Positions 18,992-27,519 of a DNA stretch of 64,000 nucleotides are shown in pieces. The position numbers and the translations under genes were made by a program. Source of the DNA: Nocardioides halotolerans DSM 19273 (GTDB taxonomy: Bacteria; Actinomycetota; Actinomycetes; Propionibacteriales; Nocardioidaceae); the NCBI RefSeq assembly GCF_000422805.1, contig NZ_AUGT01000009.1, positions 382,727-446,726 on the forward strand, in the 5' to 3' direction. The notes beneath the pieces are model-generated. The model had not been told where the DNA came from and searched no databases. It worked only from the letters and a program-made list of their open reading frames with translations. Numbering within the stretch: position 1 is the first letter of the stretch; every line of letters starts with the position of its first letter.

Positions 18992-19192
18992 TCAGGTCCG
19001 GCCGCGGACCCCCAGGACGACGAGCAGACCTGCCCGTCGGCGTGCGGGGGACGGCCGGTTGAGCAACGAGCCAGTCGCCGTGCGGTGACGGCGCCGCCGG
19101 CGCCGCCGGCGCCGCCGGGTCGCCCCGCGGGGCCGCTCGGCCACGAGCGGCTCGCTGACCAGCTTCTCGATCACGTATCCGTAGTGGCTCAC
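18992..19192 (-). CDS. Possible small basic protein upstream of the amine oxidase
   Basis: A 66-codon frame starting at GTG with GGAGAGG about 7 bases upstream (VSHYGYVIEKLVSEPLVAERP), followed by a run of ten arginines encoded by a CGC/CGG-rich simple repeat near 19085-19115. It ends 11 bases before the amine oxidase start, so it could be a leader or coupled ORF. The repeat run and lack of any recognised family make it doubtful. Confidence 0.3.
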   Translation of the reverse strand: MSHYGYVIEKLVSEPLVAERPRGATRRRRRRRRRRHRTATGSLLNRPSPARRRAGLLVVLGVRGRT

Positions 19193-19216
19193 ACCGCGTC
19201 CTCTCCGAGTCCTGAC

Positions 19217-19283
19217 GACACCAGTGATCAAACTATGGTGGTGTCTTCGGATTGGCAACCGGTATTCGCTCTACAGTGGTGTC
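19217..19283 (+). promoter_or_regulatory. Putative autoregulatory promoter of the CGNR operon
   Basis: Inverted repeat GACACCA (19217-19223) / TGGTGTC (19239-19245), and a third TGGTGTC (19277-19283) directly before the start codon. A -10-like TACAGT (19272-19277) sits 6 bases before the GTG at 19284, so the transcript is probably leaderless. The repeats suggest binding by the CGNR protein itself or another dimeric regulator. Confidence 0.5.
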
Positions 19284-19847
19284 GTGCCTCCTGACCCGAC
19301 GCCCAGGTCCGCGGCGCTCGTGCGCGACTTCGTCAACACGGTCGACCGGGACCTCGGGACCGACGCGCTGGCGACCGCTGCCGGCCTCGCCGACTTCCTG
19401 CGCTCGCACGCGCTGCTGCCGGGCGCCCACCGCACGACCGAGCGGCACCGGGCTGCGGCGCTCCGCCTGCGCGAGGGGCTGCACGAGGCCCTCGAGCTCA
19501 ACCACGTCGGGCAGGACGCACCCTTGACGGCGCTCGACGAGGTGCTGCGGCAGCTGCCCGTCCGCCTGCGGTGGGCCGGCGACGGCGTCGTCGTGGCGCC
19601 GACCGACGGCGGTGTCGAGGGGGCGCTGGCGCAGGTCGCGCTCGCAGCGCTCGAGGCCAGGGCCGCCGAGGACTGGTGGCGGCTGAAGGTGTGCGCCTTC
19701 GACGAGTGTGAGTGGGCCTTCTACGACCAGTCGAAGAACCGCTCGCGCAGCTACTGCGAGTACGGCTGCGGCAACAAGGTGAAGACCAGGGCCTACCGGG
19801 CCCGGCAGCGCGCGGACCGGGCGCCGGCGCTGAGGGGCGTCCGGTGA
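19284..19847 (+). CDS. CGNR zinc-finger transcriptional regulator
   Basis: A 187-residue protein of the ABATE/CGNR family. The N-terminal ligand-binding ABATE-type region is followed by the C-terminal zinc finger: LKVCAFDEC, WAFYDQSKNRSRSYCEYGCGNKVKTRAYR, in which four cysteines bind zinc and the CGNK (normally CGNR) motif contacts DNA. Such proteins regulate small catabolic or stress operons. The GTG at 19284 is favoured because it follows a -10 hexamer by 6 bases and begins at the family's usual N-terminus. It overlaps the next gene by 4 bases (GTGA). Confidence 0.88.
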   Translation: MPPDPTPRSAALVRDFVNTVDRDLGTDALATAAGLADFLRSHALLPGAHRTTERHRAAALRLREGLHEALELNHVGQDAPLTALDEVLRQLPVRLRWAGDGVVVAPTDGGVEGALAQVALAALEARAAEDWWRLKVCAFDECEWAFYDQSKNRSRSYCEYGCGNKVKTRAYRARQRADRAPALRGVR

Positions 19848-20992
19848 GGGCGGTGTCGTGCGCGGGCACCGAGCTGTCGGTGGTCGAGCTGCCCGACCCG
19901 ACGCCCGCCAGGGGACAGCTCGTCCTCGACGTGCTGCGCTGCGGGATCTGCGGCTCCGACCTGCACGCCCGCCGGCACTGCGACGACCTCGCCGAGGTGA
20001 TGGAGGAGCTCGACTACGACGCGTTCATGCGGACGTCGTCGCCCACGGTGCTCGGGCACGAGCTGGTCGGCGAGGTGCGCGAGCGCGGTCGAGGCGCCCG
20101 GCGGGAGTTCCGCGAGGGCGCGCACGTCGTGTCGTTCCCGCTCGTGCGGCACGGCCGCGACGCGCATCCGATCGGGCTCTCGCCGCTGGCTCCGGGGGCG
20201 TACGCCGAGCAGGTGCTGGTCGAGCAGTCGATGTCGTTCGTGGTCCCCAACGGCCTGGCGCCCGACGTCGCCGTGCTCACCGAGCCGATGGCCGTGGCGC
20301 TCCACGCGGTCAACGCGTCCGAGGTGTCGAGGCGCGACGTCGCGATCGTGCTCGGCTGCGGGCCGGTCGGCCTCGCGGTGATCTGCTGGCTGCGCGCACG
20401 AGGTGTCCGGACCGTCGTCGCCTCCGACCTCTCGCCGGGCCGGCGCGCGCTCGCCGAGCGCTGCGGGGCGCACGTCGTCGTCGACCCGGCCGAGGACTCG
20501 CCGTACGCCGGCTTGAAGCACGTCACCTCCGCGCCCGACCTCTTCCGCCTCGCGGTCGGCTCCATGGACCGGCTCCGCCGCGTGCCCGGCTGGCGGCACG
20601 TCTTCCGCGCGGCCGACGCGGCCGGGGTCGCCACCCCGTCGGGTCCGGTGGTCTTCGAGTGCGTCGGGGTGCCGGGGATGATCGAGTCGGTCGTGTCCGC
20701 CGCGCCGATGGCGTCGCGCGTCGTGGTCGTCGGCGTGTGCATGGGCGGCGACAGCTTCCGGCCGTCGATGGCGATCAACAAGGAGCTCGACCTCCGCTTC
20801 GTGCTCTGCTACACCCCGCTGGAGTTCCGCGACACGCTGCACGCGCTGGCCGACGGCAAGGTCGACGCGTCCGCGCTGGTCACCGGCACCGTCGGGCTGG
20901 ACGGCGTCGCGAACGCGTTCGACGCGCTCGGCGACCCCGAGCGGCACGCGAAGATCCTCATCGACCCGGCGTCCTCCGCGACGGCGCCGTAG
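19844..20992 (+). CDS. Zinc-binding alcohol dehydrogenase family protein
   Basis: A 382-residue medium-chain dehydrogenase/reductase. The catalytic-zinc segment GICGSDLH (C36, D39, H41) and GHE (H72-E73) are present, and the Rossmann motif GCGPVGLA follows. The four-cysteine structural-zinc lobe of classical alcohol dehydrogenases is absent. An unusual insertion (about 45-65) separates the first zinc ligands from GHE. Its GTG overlaps the regulator's stop (GTGA), so the pair is translationally coupled. Substrate not determinable. Confidence 0.9.
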   Translation: MRAVSCAGTELSVVELPDPTPARGQLVLDVLRCGICGSDLHARRHCDDLAEVMEELDYDAFMRTSSPTVLGHELVGEVRERGRGARREFREGAHVVSFPLVRHGRDAHPIGLSPLAPGAYAEQVLVEQSMSFVVPNGLAPDVAVLTEPMAVALHAVNASEVSRRDVAIVLGCGPVGLAVICWLRARGVRTVVASDLSPGRRALAERCGAHVVVDPAEDSPYAGLKHVTSAPDLFRLAVGSMDRLRRVPGWRHVFRAADAAGVATPSGPVVFECVGVPGMIESVVSAAPMASRVVVVGVCMGGDSFRPSMAINKELDLRFVLCYTPLEFRDTLHALADGKVDASALVTGTVGLDGVANAFDALGDPERHAKILIDPASSATAP

Positions 20993-21405
20993 TGGCAGCC
21001 CGACGGGCGAGCGTCGACGACGTGCACGAGTTCGCCGCGGCGATGCCCGGCGTGAAGCGCTACCCCGACCGCGACCGTGCGGTCTATCAGGTGGGCGGCC
21101 GCAGCTTCGTCTTCTTCCGGACCCCGCGACCCGACGCGGTCGACCCCGAGACGGGCGAGCGCTACGACGACGTGATCGTGTTCTGGGTCGAGTCGGAGGA
21201 GGACAAGCAGGCGCTGGTCCTCGACGAGTCGACGCCGTTCTTCACCACGCCGCACTTCGACGGCCACCCGTCGGTGCTGCTCCGCGGCTCGCGGGTCGGC
21301 GAGCTGACCCGCGACGAGCTCGCCGAGGTCGTGCAGGACGCCTGGCTGGCCAGGGCCGGCAAGCGGGCGCGGGAGACGTGGCTGGCCGAGCACCAGCCCG
21401 GCTGA
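20992..21405 (+). CDS. MmcQ/YjbR family protein
   Basis: A 137-residue protein of the MmcQ/YjbR-like fold (cyaY-like alpha/beta). Recognisable are the N-terminal helix with FAAAMPGVKRYPDRD, the YQVGGRSFVFFRTPRP strand pair, and the C-terminal GRL-like helix turning into VQDAWLARAGKR. Members are small proteins suspected to bind DNA; molecular function is unproven. The GTG shares one base with the preceding TAG, so it is the third gene of the CGNR operon. Confidence 0.82.
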   Translation: MAARRASVDDVHEFAAAMPGVKRYPDRDRAVYQVGGRSFVFFRTPRPDAVDPETGERYDDVIVFWVESEEDKQALVLDESTPFFTTPHFDGHPSVLLRGSRVGELTRDELAEVVQDAWLARAGKRARETWLAEHQPG

Positions 21406-21432
21406 CCCCGCCCGGCGCGACCCCGGGGCCGG

Positions 21433-22884
21433 TCAGCGCCGGTGCGGCCGCGAGAGCCGGTCGAGGAAGGCGACCAGCAGGGCCTCGCGCATCGACGGCG
21501 AGGCGACGTCGAGGAGGGCGTTGACCCCGGCCATGCGGTCGGGCAGGGCGAGGCCGTCGGCACCGTCGGCGACCAGCCCGGAGGCGGTGAGCAGGCCGTC
21601 GAAGTCGTCGTCGGTGAGCGCGTGCGGGTCGAGCGCCTCGATGAAGGCGACGACGTCGGGGTCGACCGAGACGGGTCCCGACCCCTGCGCGGCGGCCACC
21701 GAGTCGCGCAGCGCGGCGAGGAGCTCCGCCACGTGCGCTCCGGTCGCGGCGCTCACGGAGAGGTGGACCGTCGGGGGCGTGCCGGCGTAGGACATCTGGG
21801 GCTGGACGTACCAGCCGCGGGCCGCCATCTCGTCGCACACCGTGAACGCGTCACAGCTGTCGTCGGTGACCAGCGCGACCAGCGTCGACTGTGGAGGGAC
21901 GAGCACGGAGACACCCGCGATGTCGGCGGCCCCGGCGACGATCGCGTCGACGGCTTCGAACACCTGTCGGGAGAGGAGCTCGTAGCCCGTGTCGCCCAGC
22001 GACTCGACCACGGCCCAGGCGCCGGCCAGGGGGCCGCCCGACTTGGTCGACTGCATGGTCGAGTTCAGCATCGTGTAGCCCGGCCACGCCGCCGAGGCGA
22101 AGAACTGCGGCCGGCGCAGCTCCGGTGTGCGGTGCAGGAGCAGCGAGGTGCCCTTGGGCGCGTAGCCGTACTTGTGGAGGTCGACCGAGATCGAGGTGAC
22201 CCCGTCGACGGCGAACGTCCACGGCGGCACGTCGCGACCCAGCCGCGCGGCGTACGGCAGCACCCAGCCGCCGATGCAGGCGTCGACGTGGCAGCGGATG
22301 CCGCGCGCCGCGGCGATGGCCGCGAGCTCCGTCACCGGGTCGACGACGCCGTGCGCGTACGACGGCGCGCTCCCGACCACGAGGACGGTGCGGTGGCGGG
22401 CCTCGTCGACGGCCGCCTCGGTCGCCGCGACGTCGGCGGCGAAGCCGGCACCGACAGGCACCAGCACCGGCTCGACGCCGAAGTAGTGCGCGGCCTTGTG
22501 GAACGCCGCGTGCGCGGTGGCGGGCAGCACCATACGCGGCTCGGTCACCTCGGGGTGCGCGTCGCGCGCCGCCTGCACCGCGAGCAGCACCGACTCGGTG
22601 CCGCCCGAGGTGACGGTGCCGACCGCCGACTCGGGTCCGTCGAGCAGGCCGAGGGCGAAGCCGACGAGGTCGTTCTCCATCCGGAGCAGGCTGGGGAACG
22701 CCGTGGGGTCGAGCCCGTTGGAGCCGGCGTACGCCGCGACCGCCTCGCGGCCGATGCGGTCCACGTCGGGCAGCCCGGAGTCGTAGACGTAGGCCAGGGT
22801 CCGGCCGCCGTGCACCGGCAGGTCGGCGGCCTGCAGCGCCCGGAGGCGGGCGAGCGCGTCGCTCACGTCCTGGGGGGCGTTCAT
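21433..22884 (-). CDS. PLP-dependent group II decarboxylase/lyase, sphingosine-phosphate-lyase-like
   Basis: A 483-residue fold-type I PLP enzyme. The motifs VTSGGTESVLLAVQAARD, HVDACIGGWVLP (PLP-stacking/Asp) and SVDLHKYGYAPKGTS with Schiff-base Lys238 match sphinganine-1-phosphate aldolase relatives more closely than glutamate or tyrosine decarboxylases. The roughly 90 C-terminal residues are acidic and unlike the core family. It is coupled by an ATGA overlap to an upstream MFS carrier, suggesting that an imported substrate, perhaps a phosphorylated amino alcohol or an amino acid, is cleaved here. Confidence 0.85.
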   Translation of the reverse strand: MNAPQDVSDALARLRALQAADLPVHGGRTLAYVYDSGLPDVDRIGREAVAAYAGSNGLDPTAFPSLLRMENDLVGFALGLLDGPESAVGTVTSGGTESVLLAVQAARDAHPEVTEPRMVLPATAHAAFHKAAHYFGVEPVLVPVGAGFAADVAATEAAVDEARHRTVLVVGSAPSYAHGVVDPVTELAAIAAARGIRCHVDACIGGWVLPYAARLGRDVPPWTFAVDGVTSISVDLHKYGYAPKGTSLLLHRTPELRRPQFFASAAWPGYTMLNSTMQSTKSGGPLAGAWAVVESLGDTGYELLSRQVFEAVDAIVAGAADIAGVSVLVPPQSTLVALVTDDSCDAFTVCDEMAARGWYVQPQMSYAGTPPTVHLSVSAATGAHVAELLAALRDSVAAAQGSGPVSVDPDVVAFIEALDPHALTDDDFDGLLTASGLVADGADGLALPDRMAGVNALLDVASPSMREALLVAFLDRLSRPHRR

Positions 22885-24224
22885 GCCGCGACCCCCGTCG
22901 GGGCCTCGTCGACCTGGTCGGAGCCGAGCGTGTAGCGCACCAGCCAGACCAGGCTGAGGACGACCAGCGCGGCGGGCAGCAGCGAGAACCCGAGCGTGAT
23001 CGCGGTGAGCGCGGAGTCCGGTTGCGCGACGTCGCCGTCGGTGCTCGACCGGTAGCCGCCCACGGCCAGCACCAGCGCGAAGAGACCGGGGCCGAGCGCA
23101 AGGCCCAGGGTCTCGCCGGCGGTCCACACGCCGGTGTAGACGCCGACCCGCGAGCTGCCCGTGCGGCGCGCGTCGACGGCCGCCGCGTCGGGCAGCATGG
23201 CGAGCGGGAAGACCTGGCAGCCGGCGTACCCCACGCCGACCAGCGCGACCGCGGCGACGACCACCCCGAACGGCGCGGTGCGGGCGACCACCGCGAGCAG
23301 CGCCCCGGCCGCGAGCACGGCCGAGGCGAGGAGGTAGCCCTGCTTCTTGCCGATCCGCGCCCCGATCGCCGACCACGCGGGCGTCAGCAGCAGGGCCGGT
23401 CCGACGAAGCAGACGAAGAGCACCGTCGTCGCGCCCGTGCGGTCGAGCACGTCGCCGGCCAGGTAGTCGACGCCGGCCAGCATGCAGCCGGTGGCGAGCG
23501 CCTGGACGACGAAGGTGACGAGCAGGAGGCGGAAGTCGCGCGCGCCGGCGACGATCCTGAGCTGGTCGCGCAGCGTGCCCGGCCCGGCCTCGACCGCGCC
23601 GACCGGCGCGTGGCGGGTGCCTCGGTAGGTGCTCACCACGCCGACCACGATCACCAGCGCCATGGCGACGCCCATCACGCGATAGCCCGCGCGACCACCG
23701 ACGGCGTCCCGGATCACCGGCGCCGTCGCGCCCGCGAGCATGATCGTGAACGCCAGGATCGCCACCCGCCAGGTCATCAGCCGGGTGCGCTCGTCGTACG
23801 ACGCCGTCATCTCCGCGGGCATCGAGACGTAGGGCACCTGGAAGAACGCGTACGCCGTGGCGCAGCCCAGGAAGCACACGAGCACCCAGGCGGCCTCCGC
23901 CTCCCTCGAGCCCATCGAGGGCGCGGCGAACAGCAGCGCGAACGCGACGGCGAGCGTGAGCCCGGCGCGCAGCAGCCACGGGCGTCGCGGGCCACGGGGA
24001 TCGTCGGTGCGGTCGCTGATCCGGCCCGCGATCGGGTTCAGCACCACGTCCCAGGCCTTGGGCAGGAACACGATGAACCCGGCGGCCAGCGCCGCGATGC
24101 CGAGGCTGTCGGTGAGGTAGGGCAGCAGCATCAGCCCCGGCACGGTGCCGAACGCACCGGTCGCGACCGACCCGGATCCGTAGCCGACCCGCACCGACCG
24201 CGGCAGGCTCGAGGCGGCGTCCAC
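22881..24224 (-). CDS. MFS transporter, glycoside-pentoside-hexuronide (GPH) type
   Basis: A 447-residue polytopic membrane protein with twelve hydrophobic segments. GPH-family features are an N-terminal YGSGSVATGAFG, the loop KAWDVVLNPIAGRISDRT with GPRRPW, and the helix-4 PYVSMPAEMT. Members co-import sugars or related solutes with cations. Because it is coupled to a PLP lyase rather than a glycosidase, the solute may not be a sugar. Start MDAASSLPRSVRVGYG at 24224. Confidence 0.88.
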   Translation of the reverse strand: MDAASSLPRSVRVGYGSGSVATGAFGTVPGLMLLPYLTDSLGIAALAAGFIVFLPKAWDVVLNPIAGRISDRTDDPRGPRRPWLLRAGLTLAVAFALLFAAPSMGSREAEAAWVLVCFLGCATAYAFFQVPYVSMPAEMTASYDERTRLMTWRVAILAFTIMLAGATAPVIRDAVGGRAGYRVMGVAMALVIVVGVVSTYRGTRHAPVGAVEAGPGTLRDQLRIVAGARDFRLLLVTFVVQALATGCMLAGVDYLAGDVLDRTGATTVLFVCFVGPALLLTPAWSAIGARIGKKQGYLLASAVLAAGALLAVVARTAPFGVVVAAVALVGVGYAGCQVFPLAMLPDAAAVDARRTGSSRVGVYTGVWTAGETLGLALGPGLFALVLAVGGYRSSTDGDVAQPDSALTAITLGFSLLPAALVVLSLVWLVRYTLGSDQVDEAPTGVAA

Positions 24225-24276
24225 GGTCGCAGACTAGGACACGCCCTCCGGCCGGCCGGCCGCGCCGCCGACGATC

Positions 24277-24398
24277 TGCACCACATCCGAGTCCGCTGGA
24301 GGCCCGGAAGCGGTGCACATGCCGCAGCCGCCCCTGTGGCGCGGGACTGCACCACAAATGGGCGTCCCCGCGGCTCGGATGCGGTGCAGTCCCGCGCC
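24277..24398. repeat. Tandem hairpin pair between the PhaC-like and MFS genes
   Basis: Two imperfect copies of a unit CTGCACCACA-N21-CGGA(A/T)GCGGTGCA begin about 71 bases apart (24277 and 24348). The second forms a perfect 16-bp stem GGCGCGGGACTGCACC (24338-24353) with its complement (24383-24398). The arm at 24277 can also pair with 24374-24389 (15 of 16), so alternative folds exist. It lies just 3' of the PhaC-like stop. Confidence 0.75.
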
Positions 24399-24405
24399 GG
24401 GGCGG

Positions 24406-25824
24406 TCAGCGGGCGAGCCCGCGCGAGCTCGCGGAGCCGTAACGGCGAGTCGGGTTGGCGCCGATCGCCGTGGGGTCGGCGTCCGTGTTCCTGGTCGCCG
24501 CCGTGGCGGTTGCCTTCTTCGTCGTTGCCTTCTTCGTCGCTGCCTTCTTCGCGGCGACCTTCGCCGGAGCGCTCCCGGTGGCTGCCCTCTTGGTGGCGGC
24601 TTTCCCGGTGGCGACCCGCTTGGTGGCGACCCGCTTGGTGGGGGCCTTCCTGGTGGCCCCCTTCTTGGTGGCGGCCTTCTTGGTGGCCGCCTTCCTGCTG
24701 GCCGCCGCCTTCCTGCTCGCGATCGTGGCGGCCTTCTTCGCCACGGGGGTCGGCTCGTCGGTGGTCGACCACTGGCCGACCCACTCGTCGAGGACCCGCC
24801 AGGTCGAGCCGCGCGCGGCCCGGCCGGTGAGCATGCCGAGGTGGCCGCCGGGCACGATCTCGAAGCGCACGTCGCGAGCGCCGCTCAGGAGGGGGATTAC
24901 CGCCTTCACGGCGTTGACCGGCGCGATCCCGTCGGTGGCGCCGGCGAAGACCAGCACCGGCGCGGTGATCGCGGCGAGGTCGATCGTCCGGTCCGCGAGC
25001 TCGAACCGGCCGGTGCTCATCACGTTGCTGCGCACGAAGCGGTGGTAGAGCTGCCCGAAGCTGCGGCCGGGGTAGGCGATCATGTTGGCGGTGAACCGGT
25101 CGACCGCCTCCATCTGCGCGAGGAAGTCGGCATCGTCGAGCCGGGTCGCGACGGCCAGGGGCTTGGTGACCAGCTTCTGGAACGACGAGAGCTGGAAGGC
25201 CCACTTCACCAGCGGCTTCGGCGCCCCGCCCATGAGCTGGTAGACGGGCGTCAGCAGGCGGCCGTCGGTGAGGTTCAGCAGCGGGCGCAGCGGCGCGACC
25301 AGCGGCACCTGGCTGACGTCGACCGGCGAGCCCACGACCGAGACCGAGGCGATCGGCAGGTCGGTGCGGTCGGCGGCCGCCAGCAGGGCGAAGATCCCGC
25401 CCAGGCTCCAGCCGACCAGGTGCACGGGCCGGCCGCCGGCGTGCCGGGAGACCTCCTCGATGGCCGTCGGCACGACCTCCTCGACCCAGTGCTCGATGCC
25501 GAGCGACCGGTTCTTGAACGACACCTCGCCGTACTCCACGAGGTAGGTGGGTCGCCCCGCCTCGACGAAGTGCTCGACCAGCGAGCAGCCCCGGCGGAGG
25601 TCGAAGCACAGGGCCGGTGCCGCGAGCGGCGTCACCAGCAGCACCGGGTCGCCCTGCTCGCGCGCCGTCGCGGCGGGCCGGTAGTGGTAGACCTCGCGCA
25701 GCTCGCCCTCGTCGATCAGGGTGCGCGGCATCGGTCGCAGGTCGGCGAGTCCCCCGTAGAGGACCTTGTGCGCCACGTTGCCGGCCGCCGCGACGACCTG
25801 GTCGGGCTTCGGCACCAGATCCAT
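24406..25824 (-). CDS. PhaC-like alpha/beta hydrolase with a histone-like Lys/Ala tail
   Basis: A 472-residue protein. Residues 1-355 resemble class III PHA synthases: the box GWSLGG (Ser140), D298 in GATDGIAP and H328 in GGHLGM form the triad, but serine replaces the Cys of true PHA synthases. Residues about 362-445 are tandem (K/R)KAAT units, like histone H1, PhaF and mycobacterial HupB tails, which bind DNA or polyanions. The tail is directly encoded in frame with a normal stop. It may be a PHA- or lipid-active hydrolase carrying a nucleic-acid- or granule-binding tail. The tail could also mediate phasin-like association; unproven. Confidence 0.85.
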   Translation of the reverse strand: MDLVPKPDQVVAAAGNVAHKVLYGGLADLRPMPRTLIDEGELREVYHYRPAATAREQGDPVLLVTPLAAPALCFDLRRGCSLVEHFVEAGRPTYLVEYGEVSFKNRSLGIEHWVEEVVPTAIEEVSRHAGGRPVHLVGWSLGGIFALLAAADRTDLPIASVSVVGSPVDVSQVPLVAPLRPLLNLTDGRLLTPVYQLMGGAPKPLVKWAFQLSSFQKLVTKPLAVATRLDDADFLAQMEAVDRFTANMIAYPGRSFGQLYHRFVRSNVMSTGRFELADRTIDLAAITAPVLVFAGATDGIAPVNAVKAVIPLLSGARDVRFEIVPGGHLGMLTGRAARGSTWRVLDEWVGQWSTTDEPTPVAKKAATIASRKAAASRKAATKKAATKKGATRKAPTKRVATKRVATGKAATKRAATGSAPAKVAAKKAATKKATTKKATATAATRNTDADPTAIGANPTRRYGSASSRGLAR

Positions 25825-25886
25825 ACGAGGAACGGTAACCGGCCGGTGCGCCGACGGGGGACCGACGTCGAAGGCCCGGGACAGGG

Positions 25887-25898
25887 GACACTCGGACC
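25887..25898 (+). promoter_or_regulatory. Putative leaderless -10 element of the GltB-like gene
   Basis: GACACT (25887-25892) lies 6 bases before the ATG at 25899 and no Shine-Dalgarno is present, as at malQ and several other genes here. The hexamer departs from TAnnnT at its first base. Confidence 0.35.
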
Positions 25899-27467
25899 AT
25901 GAGGTGGACCAGGGTCGCGGCCGGCGCCGCGGCGGTCGCCGGCGCCGTCGCCGCCCGCGACCTGACGCAGAAGAAGCACGCGATCCTCCGCAACTTCCCC
26001 GTCATCGGGCACCTGCGGTTCACCCTCGAGAGGTTCGGCCCGGAGCTGCGCCAGTACATCGTCACCTCGAACGACGAGGAGCGGCCCTTCAGCCGCGACC
26101 AGCGCACGTGGGTCTACGCCTCGGCCAAGGGCGAGAACAGCTACTTCGGTTTCGGCACCGACAACAACGTCGAGCACACCAGCGGCTACCCGGTCATCAA
26201 GCACCGCACCTTCGCCGGTCCCGGCGCGATGACGGGGCGGCACGCCGAGGAGAGCGTCCCGCTGCCGATGGCGAAGGTGCTCGGCGCGGCTCGCGGGCGG
26301 GCCGGGGCGTTCCGCCCGGCCTCGGTGGTCAACATCTCGGGGATGAGCTTCGGCGCGCTCTCGAGCAACGCCGTCGAGGCGCTCAACCGCGGCGCCCTCG
26401 CGGCCGGCTGCCTGCAGAACACGGGCGAGGGCGGGCTCGCGCCGTACCACCGCCACGGCGGCGACCTCGTCTTCCAGATCGGCACGTCGTACTTCGGCTG
26501 CCGCGACGAGCGCGGCCGGTTCGACCTCGCGCGGCTCAAGGACCTCGTGGCCTCGGCACCGGTGCGCGCCCTCGAGGTCAAGCTCTCCCAAGGCGCCAAG
26601 CCCGGCCTCGGCGGGATGCTCCCGGCCGCCAAGGTCAGTCCCGAGATCGCCGAGATCCGCGGCATCGCGCTCGGTGAGGACTGCGCCTCGCCGAGCCGGC
26701 ACACCGAGTTCACCGACGTCGACTCGATGCTCGACTTCGTCGAGCTGCTCGCGACCGAGACGGGGTTGCCAGTCGGGATCAAGGCCGCCGTCGGCAACCT
26801 CGACTTCTGGGACAGCCTCGTCGCGCACATGGCCGGGCTGCGGTCGCAGGACGGACGCGGCGTCGACTTCGTGAACGTCGACGGCGGCGAGGGCGGCACC
26901 GGCGCCTCGCCACTGGTGTTCTCCGACTCCGTCGCGCTGCCGTTCCGGCTCGGGTTCTCGCAGGTCTACAGCCGGTTCGCCCGGGCCGGGCTCACCGACG
27001 ACGTCGTCTTCCTCGGCGGCGGCAAGCTGGGGCTTCCGGAGAGCGCGGTCGTCGCGTTCGCCCTCGGGGTGGACGGCGTGCAGGTGGCGCGCGAGGCGAT
27101 GTTCGCGCTGGGCTGCATCCAGGCGCAGAAGTGCCACACCGACCGGTGTCCCACCGGCGTCGCGACGCAGAAGCCGCGGCTGGTCCGCGGTCTCGACCCG
27201 GACTCGAAGGCCGAGCGCGTGCACCGCTACGTGATCGCCCTGCGCCGAGACCTCCTCAAGGTCTCGGAGGCGGTGGGCGTGTGCCACCCGGGTCTCGTCG
27301 GCCCCGACGACGTGGACCTCGCCGACGGGCTGCGCAGCGTCGCGGGCCTGCGGGAGGCCTACGGCTACGAGCCGGGCTGGGGCGAGCTCGGCCCGGCGCT
27401 CCGCGAGGAGCTCGTCTCGATCATGGCCGGGCTGCTCCCGGCGCGGCAGCACCCGGCCAGACCCTGA
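25899..27467 (+). CDS. FMN-binding glutamate synthase family protein
   Basis: A 522-residue protein equivalent to the FMN/Fe-S central domain of GltB alone, without the amidotransferase domain. An N-terminal hydrophobic segment (about 7-20) may anchor it. Family stretches include FGTDNNVEHTSGYPVIKHRTFAG, NISGMSFGALSSNAVEALNRGA, NTGEGGLAPYH, KLSQGAKPGLGGMLP, DGGEGGTGASP and the cysteine cluster ALGCIQAQKCHTDRCPTGVATQ, which in GltB ligates a 3Fe-4S cluster. Stand-alone members are widespread and their reaction is unproven. Confidence 0.92.
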   Translation: MRWTRVAAGAAAVAGAVAARDLTQKKHAILRNFPVIGHLRFTLERFGPELRQYIVTSNDEERPFSRDQRTWVYASAKGENSYFGFGTDNNVEHTSGYPVIKHRTFAGPGAMTGRHAEESVPLPMAKVLGAARGRAGAFRPASVVNISGMSFGALSSNAVEALNRGALAAGCLQNTGEGGLAPYHRHGGDLVFQIGTSYFGCRDERGRFDLARLKDLVASAPVRALEVKLSQGAKPGLGGMLPAAKVSPEIAEIRGIALGEDCASPSRHTEFTDVDSMLDFVELLATETGLPVGIKAAVGNLDFWDSLVAHMAGLRSQDGRGVDFVNVDGGEGGTGASPLVFSDSVALPFRLGFSQVYSRFARAGLTDDVVFLGGGKLGLPESAVVAFALGVDGVQVAREAMFALGCIQAQKCHTDRCPTGVATQKPRLVRGLDPDSKAERVHRYVIALRRDLLKVSEAVGVCHPGLVGPDDVDLADGLRSVAGLREAYGYEPGWGELGPALREELVSIMAGLLPARQHPARP

Positions 27468-27519
27468 CCGGGCCGGTCACGGGGCGGGTCGGTGTGGCTC
27501 GAGGTCGGGGCGCGACGCG

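Noticed and set aside
19085..19115. CGC/CGG simple repeat as an unstable tract
   Set aside because: Short (about 30 bases) and interrupted; noted only because it encodes the Arg run of the doubtful small ORF.
24480..24740. Tandem DNA repeats suggesting a minisatellite
   Set aside because: They are the codons of the in-frame Lys/Ala tail of the PhaC-like protein, read on the minus strand.
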